DNA of 32,275 nt, taken from NCBI GenBank assembly GCA_021787845.1, contig JAJYLH010000059.1:1-32275 (forward strand), read 5' to 3'. Under the pieces are notes generated by a model, which saw only the letters and a program-made list of their open reading frames with translations, was not told the origin of the DNA and did no database searches. The stretch is from Myxococcales bacterium (GTDB lineage Bacteria; Myxococcota; Myxococcia; Myxococcales; JAJYLH01). Positions 14,356-21,114 of the stretch are shown here, piece after piece (position 1 is the stretch's first letter; every line of letters starts with the position of its first letter). Both the position numbers and the translations under genes were made by a program.

Positions 14356-14976
14356 ATGGATTCGCCGCTGCCGGTTCTCGACCTCTTCGACTTCGCCTAC
14401 ATCGGCACACCCCCCTGGGACATCGGCCGCCCGCAGGCCGCGTTCGTCGGGCTCGCCGACCAGGGGCTGGTCCACGGACGGGTGCTGGATGCCGGTTGCG
14501 GTACCGGAGAGCTCGCGCTCGACCTCGCCCGCCGCGGGCACGACGTGGTCGGCCTCGACGCCTCCCACATCGCCATCGCTCGCGCCCAGAGGAAAGCGTC
14601 GGAGCGCGGCGTCGCCGCGACGTTCGTCGTCGGCAACGTCCTGAACCTTCCGCCGCCGCCGCAGCTCTTCGACACCGTCGTCGACTGCGGCCTCTTCCAC
14701 TTCTTCCCGCGCCCCCTCCAGCGCCGCTACGTCGAAAGCCTGGCGAGAGCGGTCTCGCCCGGCGGCCTGGTGCACCTGTTGTGCTTCTCCGACAAGGAGA
14801 CGGCGGCCATCGGGCCCTGGCGGGTGTCGCGCCCGGAAATCGAGCTCGCGTTCCACGCGGGCTGGCGGGTGCACGAGGTGCGCGAGGCACGGTTCGAGAG
14901 CCGCGGCCAGCCGAGCGGCGCCCGCGCCTGGCTCGCGACCGTCGTCCGCTTGCCGCAGACGACTTGGCTCCACTAG
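14356..14976 (+). CDS. Class I SAM-dependent methyltransferase
   Basis: The protein has 206 residues from ATG 14356; the TTG at 14338 would overlap the -10 box. Motif I is VLDAGCGTGELALDLA (about 43-58), followed by VVGLDAS with the acidic residue that binds the SAM ribose. The N-terminal signature PWDIGRPQ and the later VVDCGLFHFF segment are typical of the small-molecule (thiopurine/tellurite-resistance-like) methyltransferase group. It is cytosolic with no added domain. The next gene starts 19 bp after its stop, so the two are likely co-transcribed. The acceptor substrate cannot be told from sequence. Confidence 0.88.
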   Translation: MDSPLPVLDLFDFAYIGTPPWDIGRPQAAFVGLADQGLVHGRVLDAGCGTGELALDLARRGHDVVGLDASHIAIARAQRKASERGVAATFVVGNVLNLPPPPQLFDTVVDCGLFHFFPRPLQRRYVESLARAVSPGGLVHLLCFSDKETAAIGPWRVSRPEIELAFHAGWRVHEVREARFESRGQPSGARAWLATVVRLPQTTWLH

Positions 14977-14995
14977 GAGGCGATAAGACCGCCGC

Positions 14996-16732
14996 ATGCC
15001 CCTGGTCGACGTCCTCGCCGCGGAAGAGCTCTCGCCGGCGCGCCCCTGCGTGGTCGAGGTCGAGGGCCGGCGCATCATGCTCGTGCGGCGGGACGACGAC
15101 ATCCACGCCCTCGACGACGAGTGCCCGCAGGACGGCTTCCCGCTCTCCATCGGCGAGATCGCGGGCGACGCCATCCGCTGCGAGAAGCACGGCGGCCGGT
15201 TCGAGCTGTCGACCGGCCGGTGCCTGCGCGGCGGAGAGGACGTGCGCCGCTACCACGCGCGCGAGGAGGCGGGGCGGGTGCTCGTGCAGGTGGACGAGCC
15301 GCTCCAGGAGGTGGAACAGGCGCGCCTCGTCGGGAGCCTGAGGAGCGCGCTCATCGACGACGACCAGCCGCGGCTCGCCCGCGAGTGCGTCCGGCTCCTC
15401 GCGGCCAAGGCCGAGCCCCGGGACATCGTGCGGGCGGCGGTGCGCTACGGCGCCGAGCGGGGCGCGGGCGGCTTCCACCCGGCGCTCGCGGCCTGCGCGG
15501 ACTTCGCCCGGGTGGCGCCGCTCTACCGCGGCCTCGAGCAGGCGATTGCCCTGACCCAGGCGCTGGTGGGGGTCGCCATCGCCAACCGGGGACGCTCCCA
15601 GCGACCGATACCGGAGCGCGCGGCCGGCGTGCTCACCGGGACCGCCGATGCTCGACGGCAGCGCTTCGCCCACCTCGTCGAGGAACGCGACGCCGAGGGA
15701 GCGGAAGCGATGCTGTCCGGCGCGCTGTACCAGGGGCTCGCCCTTTCCGAAGGGCAGCAGTGGGTGCTCTCGGTCGCGGCGGCGCACCTGATCGACGGCG
15801 GGCAGACCTTGGTGCACGCGGTCAAGGCCCTGGAGCTGTGCGAGATGCTGGGCGCGCGCGAGGCGATTCACGTCTTGCCGAGCCTGGTCCCGTCGCTCGT
15901 CTACGGCATCCGGCGGGAGCGGATGGCGCCCTTGCGGGCGCTGTCGGAGCTGCTCGAGCAAGGACGGGATTCGCTCCCGCTCCTGGTCTCGAGGGCCGAC
16001 CCGGCGCTGAGGCAGCCCTTCGACGACCGGGCGATCCGGGCGACCCTCCTCGAGGGCTCGGTCACCCAGGCGTACGAGGCGGTGCACGACGCGCTCGGCG
16101 CGGGCGTTCCCGCGCGGCGAATCGCCCTGGCCGTCGCCCTCACCGCGGCCGAGCGGGCCTTGCACTTCGACGACCTGCGCGAGTGGAACGACGCCGCGGA
16201 GGACTCCTGGAGCGACGCCCTGCGGCCGTTCGCCTACGCGGTGGCGGCGATGAAGGCGGTCGAGCGGTGGCCGAGCGGCGAGAGCCTGCGGGCGCTGTTC
16301 TATGCGGCAGGGCTGGTGCAGGCCGGCAAGGCTCTCGAGGGGCATCGGATGAAGGCGATCCGTTCGATCGTCGCCTCGCCGAACGCGAGCGACGTCTTGG
16401 GCGCCATCGTGACCGCGATGCGCGCGCTGAGGGACGGGGAAGCGGTGGCCCTGGCGCGCGGCTACCTCGAGCGGGGGCACGACCCGTGGCGGCTGGGGGA
16501 GACCCTGGCGCGGTTCACGGTGGAGGACGCGCTGCCGTCGCAGTCGGCGGTCGAGGTCGGGGTGGCGACGACCATCGCGGCGGTCGACGCCTGGGAAGCG
16601 GCGGGCGCGCATCCGGACGCCACGGTACCGCTCCTGCTCGCCGTCCGGGTCCTCGCCAGCGACTCGCGGCAGCGCTGGGTCCAACGGCACGTGCGTCGGG
16701 CGATGGCGCGGACGAGGCCGCTGAAACCGTAG
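14996..16732 (+). CDS. Rieske-like domain (altered ligand) fused to a large helical domain
   Basis: The protein has 578 residues. Residues 1 to about 105 read as a Rieske [2Fe-2S] domain of the ferredoxin type: DDECPQDGFPL (Cys43, Gln45) and IRCEKHGGRFEL (Cys62, His65), with the following STGRC loop. The canonical first motif is CxH, but here the His is Gln45, so the normal two-Cys two-His cluster cannot form unless another residue serves. The remaining 470 residues are almost all helical with several conserved-looking His (FHPAL, FAHLVEE, AAAHLIDGGQTLVHAVKALE); I do not recognise the fold with confidence. The best ribosome site (AGGAGG, 14975-14980) is 15 bases from ATG 14996, which is long. 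It probably shares an operon with the methyltransferase. Confidence 0.8.
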   Translation: MPLVDVLAAEELSPARPCVVEVEGRRIMLVRRDDDIHALDDECPQDGFPLSIGEIAGDAIRCEKHGGRFELSTGRCLRGGEDVRRYHAREEAGRVLVQVDEPLQEVEQARLVGSLRSALIDDDQPRLARECVRLLAAKAEPRDIVRAAVRYGAERGAGGFHPALAACADFARVAPLYRGLEQAIALTQALVGVAIANRGRSQRPIPERAAGVLTGTADARRQRFAHLVEERDAEGAEAMLSGALYQGLALSEGQQWVLSVAAAHLIDGGQTLVHAVKALELCEMLGAREAIHVLPSLVPSLVYGIRRERMAPLRALSELLEQGRDSLPLLVSRADPALRQPFDDRAIRATLLEGSVTQAYEAVHDALGAGVPARRIALAVALTAAERALHFDDLREWNDAAEDSWSDALRPFAYAVAAMKAVERWPSGESLRALFYAAGLVQAGKALEGHRMKAIRSIVASPNASDVLGAIVTAMRALRDGEAVALARGYLERGHDPWRLGETLARFTVEDALPSQSAVEVGVATTIAAVDAWEAAGAHPDATVPLLLAVRVLASDSRQRWVQRHVRRAMARTRPLKP

Positions 16733-16756
16733 GTCGGCCTGGGAGGAAGTACGGCC

Positions 16757-16807
16757 CCTGGGCGCGACGCACCTTCGCCGGCCGCCGGCCGCCTCGTGCG
16801 TCCCAGG
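16757..16807. terminator. Large GC-rich hairpin after the Rieske-fusion gene
   Basis: GACGCAC (16766-16772) pairs with GTGCGTC (16796-16802), and CCTGG (16757-16761) with CCAGG (16803-16807), leaving a 23-base loop that itself contains GGCCGCCGGCC. It starts 25 bp after the stop. There is no T-tract. Together with repeat array B this fills most of the 328-bp gene-free stretch 16733-17060. Confidence 0.45.
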
Positions 16808-16824
16808 CTATTGGCGAATGACCG

Positions 16825-16868
16825 ATCCGTCCGATCCGCCCGATCCGTCCGACCGGTCGGATCGGACG
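16825..16868. repeat. 9-bp repeat array B
   Basis: The units are ATCCGTCCG, ATCCGCCCG, ATCCGTCCG, ACCGGTCGG and ATCGGACG. It lies between the hairpin that follows the Rieske-fusion gene and the TPR lipoprotein promoter. It is the most diverged of the four arrays and the only one that starts with the ATCC form. Confidence 0.85.
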
Positions 16869-17048
16869 TCGTTCGGAGGCGAAACGCGTCTTCGAGGTGC
16901 GGGCGCCGCGGCTGAGCGCGTTCGGCCGCGGTCGCGCGCGAGGGAAAGCGCGGCTCGTTGCTTGGTCTCCCCGGCCGCACCTCGGTCGGCCGCTTCGCGA
17001 TGCGGTGGCCCGAGGACCGCCGGGCGCCAAGGCGCGAGGTTTCTCGCG

Positions 17049-17054
17049 TAGCAT
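17049..17054 (+). promoter_or_regulatory. -10 box (TAGCAT) before the TPR lipoprotein gene
   Basis: TAGCAT ends six bases before ATG 17061, the spacing of a leaderless transcript. No ribosome-binding site precedes the ATG. Confidence 0.4.
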
Positions 17055-17060
17055 GGCCCG

Positions 17061-17822
17061 ATGCGCCGGGTGGCTCTCCTCTTCTTCTCGGTCATCGCCT
17101 GCCATGCGGCGTCGTCCCCGGTCGCGAGCGCGGCGGCCGAGGCGAAAGCGGCGACCGCGCCACCGGACGCCGCGGCGCTCTTCTCGGAAGCGCTCGATCT
17201 CGAGAGGAGCGGTAACGACCTGGGCGCCAAGGCGAAGCTCGACGCGGCGCTCCGGCTCGCGCCGTCGTTCGCGCTCGCGTCGCTGGAGCGGGCCGACGTG
17301 CTGCTCGCGCTCGGGCACGCGGGCGACGCTGTCCTGGACGCCCGCCGGGCGGCGAAAGCGCTGCCGCACAACCCTAGGGCCCAAGAAGTCCTCGGTCAGA
17401 CGCTCGAAGACGCGGGCGATCTCGACGGCGCGCTGGCGGCGTACCGGCAGTCGGTCGCTCTGCGTGACGACCCGAAGATTCGCCGTCGAATCGCGGCCAT
17501 CGACACCCGGCAGGGTCGGCTCGCGCTCGCGGCGCGGGAATGGGAGGCGCTGCGGGACGAGCGGCCGGGCGACGTCTCGGCGCACCTCGAGCTTTCGGCG
17601 CTCTACCAGAAGCTCGACCGACCCGCTTCGGCGAAGCTCGAGTTCCAGACGCTGGTCGCCCTCGCTCCGAAGAACGCGCTGTTTCGCCAGCAGTTCGCGA
17701 AGTTCCTCGACGCGCAGGGCGAATGGCGGGAGGCGCGCCGGGAGTGGGCGAGAGCGGAAGCGCTATCGCCAAGCATCAAGCCCTCCCGGAAGCTGCGACC
17801 GCTTCTGCCGAGCAGACGCTGA
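17061..17822 (+). CDS. TPR-repeat lipoprotein
   Basis: The protein has 253 residues. A short signal peptide ends in a lipobox (SVIAC, Cys14), so the mature protein is probably a lipoprotein on the inner or outer membrane. From about residue 38 onward there are four to five TPR-like helix pairs, for example ALFSEALDLERSGNDLGAK, ASLERADVLLALGHAGDA, VLGQTLEDAGDLDGALAAY and ELSALYQKLDRPASA. TPR arrays bind partner proteins; no enzyme motif is present. It has an apparent leaderless promoter of its own and no operon partner. The specific partner is unknown. Confidence 0.85.
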   Translation: MRRVALLFFSVIACHAASSPVASAAAEAKAATAPPDAAALFSEALDLERSGNDLGAKAKLDAALRLAPSFALASLERADVLLALGHAGDAVLDARRAAKALPHNPRAQEVLGQTLEDAGDLDGALAAYRQSVALRDDPKIRRRIAAIDTRQGRLALAAREWEALRDERPGDVSAHLELSALYQKLDRPASAKLEFQTLVALAPKNALFRQQFAKFLDAQGEWREARREWARAEALSPSIKPSRKLRPLLPSRR

Positions 17823-18184
17823 ATGGCCGGAGCGGAACAACCGTGACAAGTCGTGCCATCCTGGACCGCTTACCCTGAGCGCTTCGGCAAGCTAGGGATG
17901 AACTTCGAAGGGCGAGCGGCCCTGGGCGTTCCCTCGCATCCTTCGACGGCGCTCAGGATGAGCGGAAACGAGAGAGCGCTCGAACTTGCTCAGTTGTTTG
18001 TTTCCAGCGCCAAATCGCTCGCCAAGGTCTGGCTCTCGGTTCGCGCCCCTCGGTCGCCGCTCTCACGAAGGCCCAGAGGCGGGCGGTGCGCGGCGAGAAC
18101 GCTGAAGCTCGTGGCGGGATCGGGTCACCGGAAGGCAAGCGCCGCGAGAAACGGTGGCGTTCTCGAACGAGAGAGGCTTGGGAC
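17823..18184. other. Gene-free stretch with palindrome relics
   Basis: No credible gene was seen in these 362 bases. It holds a palindromic repeat (17937-17965), and just before it CCCTGAGCGCTTCGG (17873-17887) and TTCGAAGGGCGAG further on, which look like scrambled relics of the same element family. The last 30 bases carry the ribosome-binding region of the next gene. Confidence 0.6.
17936..17965. repeat. Dispersed palindromic repeat, copy 1
   Basis: CATCCT (17937-17942) and AGGATG (17955-17960) form an inverted repeat around TCGACGGCGC. Read on the minus strand it contains TCCTGAGCGCCGTCGAAGGA, which matches the core at 29834-29853 in the DUF58 gene at 19 of 20 bases. Such TTCGACnnnGCTCAGG palindromes are scattered in many environmental bacterial genomes and behave like REP elements. 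Confidence 0.75.
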
Positions 18185-18625
18185 ATGCGGCGGTGGTTGC
18201 TCGCTCTGGCGGTTCTCTGGAGCGCTTCGTGCGCGCACGTGTCCAAGGCGGGAAGCGCTGGTTTCGTGCCAGCGCCGGCGCCGCTGCCGGCGGTGTGCGG
18301 TCCGGCCGCGACCGTGCGCGACGCGGACATCGTCTGGACTCACGACGAAAGGGATACGCTAGCGCTGCTGGATAGCTCATGCCGGACGGCGGCGCGGGAG
18401 AGGGCCGACGCCGGACGCGGGCCGTGCGCGCCGTTGCTCGAGCGGCTCGCGGATTGGCGGCGGCGGACGGTGAAGGACCTCGACCAGGTCGCGCGGGCCC
18501 GCGAGGCGGGAGACTTCCAGGCGGCGACGCGGCTGTCGCAGAGAATCCTCTCGATTCGCGCGGCGGCGGAAGCGACGGGCGCCGAGGCCTGCGCGGGGCG
18601 AAGCGGCGCGCCCGCGGCGGGTTGA
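18185..18625 (+). CDS. Small putative lipoprotein, function unknown
   Basis: The protein has 146 residues from ATG 18185, chosen because it begins a signal peptide (MRRWLLALAVLWSASC); a longer frame back to 18086 would bury it. The likely lipid-bearing residue is Cys16, although the lipobox has Ser at -3, weaker than Leu. The mature part has several cysteines (CGPA, SSCRT, GPCAP, EACAG), so disulfides are possible, and a helical middle (RLADWRRRTVKDLDQVARAREAGDF). It ends in a short Ala/Gly tail. No family is recognised. It stands alone, followed by a 250-bp stretch (18626-18875) in which I see no gene, then a convergent operon. Confidence 0.7.
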   Translation: MRRWLLALAVLWSASCAHVSKAGSAGFVPAPAPLPAVCGPAATVRDADIVWTHDERDTLALLDSSCRTAARERADAGRGPCAPLLERLADWRRRTVKDLDQVARAREAGDFQAATRLSQRILSIRAAAEATGAEACAGRSGAPAAG

Positions 18626-18875
18626 CCTCGAAACCGCGCCAGCCTGGACCCGAACGCACTCCTGTCCAAGACCTCTTCGGGATTCGATCGACGATCCGCT
18701 CGTCCCGAGGGGAGCGAGCGTTCTGTTGCGAGCGGGCTCGAAGGACAAGCGCGGGCGCGGGAATATCCGCCCGCCCTGCGAGTCCGGCCGACCAGGAACC
18801 GTCGGCCTTCCCTCAGAGCGAGCGGCGATGAAGATCCCGCCGTGTCTTGGAGAGCAGTGACCCGAGCGAGGGATC

Positions 18876-19904
18876 TCAGCCGTTCGGGGCTTGCTGCTCC
18901 TCGACAGCGCCGCGGCTCAGCTTCTCTTCCCGGCGCCGCCGGTCGAGGGCGTCGTAGGCGCGGATGACGTCCTGCACCAGCGGATGGCGGACCACGTCGA
19001 TGTCGGTGAAGGCGACGACGCGAATGCCCTCGATGTCCCGGAGAATCGAGAGCGCTTCGACGAGCCCGCTCGCGCGTCCGGTCGGCAGGTCGATCTGGGT
19101 CATGTCGCCGGTCACCACCGCTTTCGACCCGTAGCCCAAGCGGGTGAGGAACATCTTCATCTGCTCGGCGGTGGTGTTCTGCGCCTCGTCGAGGATGACG
19201 AAGGCGTCGTTGAGCGTGCGCCCGCGCATGAACGCGAGGGGCGCCACCTCGATGGTCCCGCGCTCGACCAGCGCCTTCGCCTTGTCGAAGTCGAGCATGT
19301 CGTGGAGCGCGTCGTAGAGCGGCCGGAGGTAGGGGTTCACCTTCTCCGCGATGTCGCCGGGCAGAAAGCCGAGCTTCTCGCCCGCCTCCACCGCCGGCCG
19401 GCAGAGCACGATGCGCTTGACCCGCTTCTCCAACAGCGCCGCCACCGCCATCGCCATCGCGAGGTAGGTCTTGCCGGTTCCCGCCGGGCCGACCCCGAAG
19501 ACGATGTCCGCCGCCCGAATCGCCTCGACGTAGAGCTTCTGCGCGAGGCCCTTGGGCGAGACCATCCGCGGGCCGCGGGTGACGAGCGTGTCGAGGAAGA
19601 TGTCCTTGAGCTCGACCTCGGGGTTCGCGCTCAACAGCCGCACCGCCTGGTCGATGTCCTCGGGGAAGAGCGGGTGCCCGGCGCGCAAGATGCCGACGAG
19701 CTGAGCGAGGAGCCGCTCGACGAAGGCGACCGAGGGGCCGTCGCCCGAGATGAGCACGGTCGAGCCACGGGAGCCGAGTTGGACCCCACAGCGCCGCTCG
19801 ATCAGCTTGAAGTGCTCGTTGTGGCCGCCGGCGAGGCTCTGCGCGAGTTGGTTGTCCGAGACCTCGACCCTGGCGGCCTTCTCGTGACGCTCCAAGTCAC
19901 TCAT
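18876..19904 (-). CDS. phoH: PhoH family ATPase
   Basis: The protein has 342 residues. An N-terminal nucleic-acid-binding-like segment (LIERRCGVQLGSRGS, about 35-50) precedes the ATPase core with Walker A GPAGTGKT (139-146), the CRPAVEAGEKLGFLPGD segment, Walker B FVILDEAQN, and TGDMTQIDLP. These are diagnostic of the PhoH/YbeZ group, cytosolic RNA-linked ATPases that in many bacteria sit beside ybeY and act in rRNA maturation. No ybeY gene follows here, since the operon ends with phoH. It lies 25 bp after the DUF4388 gene and is the last gene of a three-gene minus-strand operon. Family call secure; the biological role in this host is inferred. Confidence 0.93.
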   Translation of the reverse strand: MSDLERHEKAARVEVSDNQLAQSLAGGHNEHFKLIERRCGVQLGSRGSTVLISGDGPSVAFVERLLAQLVGILRAGHPLFPEDIDQAVRLLSANPEVELKDIFLDTLVTRGPRMVSPKGLAQKLYVEAIRAADIVFGVGPAGTGKTYLAMAMAVAALLEKRVKRIVLCRPAVEAGEKLGFLPGDIAEKVNPYLRPLYDALHDMLDFDKAKALVERGTIEVAPLAFMRGRTLNDAFVILDEAQNTTAEQMKMFLTRLGYGSKAVVTGDMTQIDLPTGRASGLVEALSILRDIEGIRVVAFTDIDVVRHPLVQDVIRAYDALDRRRREEKLSRGAVEEQQAPNG

Positions 19905-19929
19905 CGAATTGCAGCATAGACCTCGCTCG

Positions 19930-21114
19930 TCAGAGCGGCGGCAAGAGGACGTACGCGTCCTTCGTCCGCCGATAGTAGTAGGCGCGCCGGAACGGGTAGG
20001 TCAGGTCGCTCTCGTCGACGAGGCCGTCGGTCACCAGCTCGTCGAGCGAATCCGGATAGTGGCCGTGGCGCAGCCGGGACTGCTCGAGCGCGCTCACCAG
20101 GCGGGCGATCTCGTCGTCGGCGAGCACCCGCTCGGCGACACCGGTCCTGGCGGGCACCGCCGGCGGATCGGCGGGCGGCGGGACCAGCCGGTCCGCCAGG
20201 ACCGTGACGAGCGCCACGGCGAGGACGCCGAGACCGGTCTGGAAGGCGCTGCGCCTGAGCTGGGTGGCGAGGCCGAACCGCGGCCGCTGCCGGGCGGGGG
20301 CCGCCGGCTGGACCTTCTTCGGCGTCACCGTCGCCAGGTAGCCGGCCTCGACCAGGTTGGAGAGCGCCTTGCAGGTCTCGAATTCGCCCAGGCGGCTGAG
20401 GTCGATCAACCGCTGGACGGTCAGCCCCGGGTCCGCCAGGCGGTAGAGCTGCTGCTCAGCGGGACCGACGTTGCCCGCCGCGTGCTCCTGGGCCTCGGCG
20501 CCAACGACCAGGGCGGCGTCCAGCGCCCGGTCGATGTCTTCGGGCCGCGCGTCCTTGGGCAGGGCGGGGGTCAAGAGCGGCCGCAGCCGTTCGAAGGCCA
20601 GGCTGAACGAGGGAATCAGCCGGTGCACCTGCGGCCATTCGTCGATGCGCCGAAAACCCTCCATCAGCACCGATTCCGGGCGGATGGGGCGGCCGGCGGC
20701 CGGGTCCGGCTCCACGTCCTGCTGGACGAACTCGTAGGTGCCGTTCTTCCAGGCGAAGAGCTTGTAGAGGGTCTCGGTCGTCTGGAGCTGGGTCAGGTCG
20801 GAGAGGTCGTCGGCGAGGAGCTTGCCTTCGGAGACCAGGATGTCGCCCAGCCGCTTCAAGGTGCGGCGCTGGACCTCCAGGGCCTGGTCGAGGTCCTCCT
20901 GGGCGACGAGGCCGCTGTCGACGAGCATCGCGCCCAAGAGCTCCTTGCTCTTGCGCGTCTTCGATTGGGCCCGGACCACGTTGCCGTTGAGGAACGAGAC
21001 CTCGACCTCCTCCGCTTTGCTCTTGACGTAGAGCACGCCGGTCTTCTGCTGCTGGCCGATGAGCTGGAGGATGTCGGCGATGCCGAAGTCCTTGAGGGTG
21101 CCCTTGAGCGCCAT
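19930..21114 (-). CDS. DUF4388 (PatA-N-like) domain protein with membrane segment
   Basis: The protein has 394 residues. Residues 1 to about 150 match the DUF4388 pattern: MALKGTLKDFGIADILQLI, TGVLYVKSK, VSFLNGNVVRAQS, then a second helical module with LGDILVSEGKL. Such domains occur in gliding and signalling proteins of myxobacteria and cyanobacteria (PatA N-terminus). Later come a winged-helix-like stretch (ETCKALSNLVEAGYL), a membrane span (about 290-310, GLGVLAVALVTVLADRL), and a C-terminal segment HYPDSLDELV...YPFRRAYYYRR that resembles the variable end of GspG-type pseudopilins. The start codon abuts the stop of the upstream gene. No direct function is known. Confidence 0.85.
   Translation of the reverse strand: MALKGTLKDFGIADILQLIGQQQKTGVLYVKSKAEEVEVSFLNGNVVRAQSKTRKSKELLGAMLVDSGLVAQEDLDQALEVQRRTLKRLGDILVSEGKLLADDLSDLTQLQTTETLYKLFAWKNGTYEFVQQDVEPDPAAGRPIRPESVLMEGFRRIDEWPQVHRLIPSFSLAFERLRPLLTPALPKDARPEDIDRALDAALVVGAEAQEHAAGNVGPAEQQLYRLADPGLTVQRLIDLSRLGEFETCKALSNLVEAGYLATVTPKKVQPAAPARQRPRFGLATQLRRSAFQTGLGVLAVALVTVLADRLVPPPADPPAVPARTGVAERVLADDEIARLVSALEQSRLRHGHYPDSLDELVTDGLVDESDLTYPFRRAYYYRRTKDAYVLLPPL

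Noticed and set aside
13169-16690. A single minus-strand open frame of about 1170 codons covering the dehydrogenase and beyond
   Set aside because: It runs antisense across the methyltransferase and Rieske-fusion genes, and only its last 342 codons match a protein family. High GC leaves antisense frames open.
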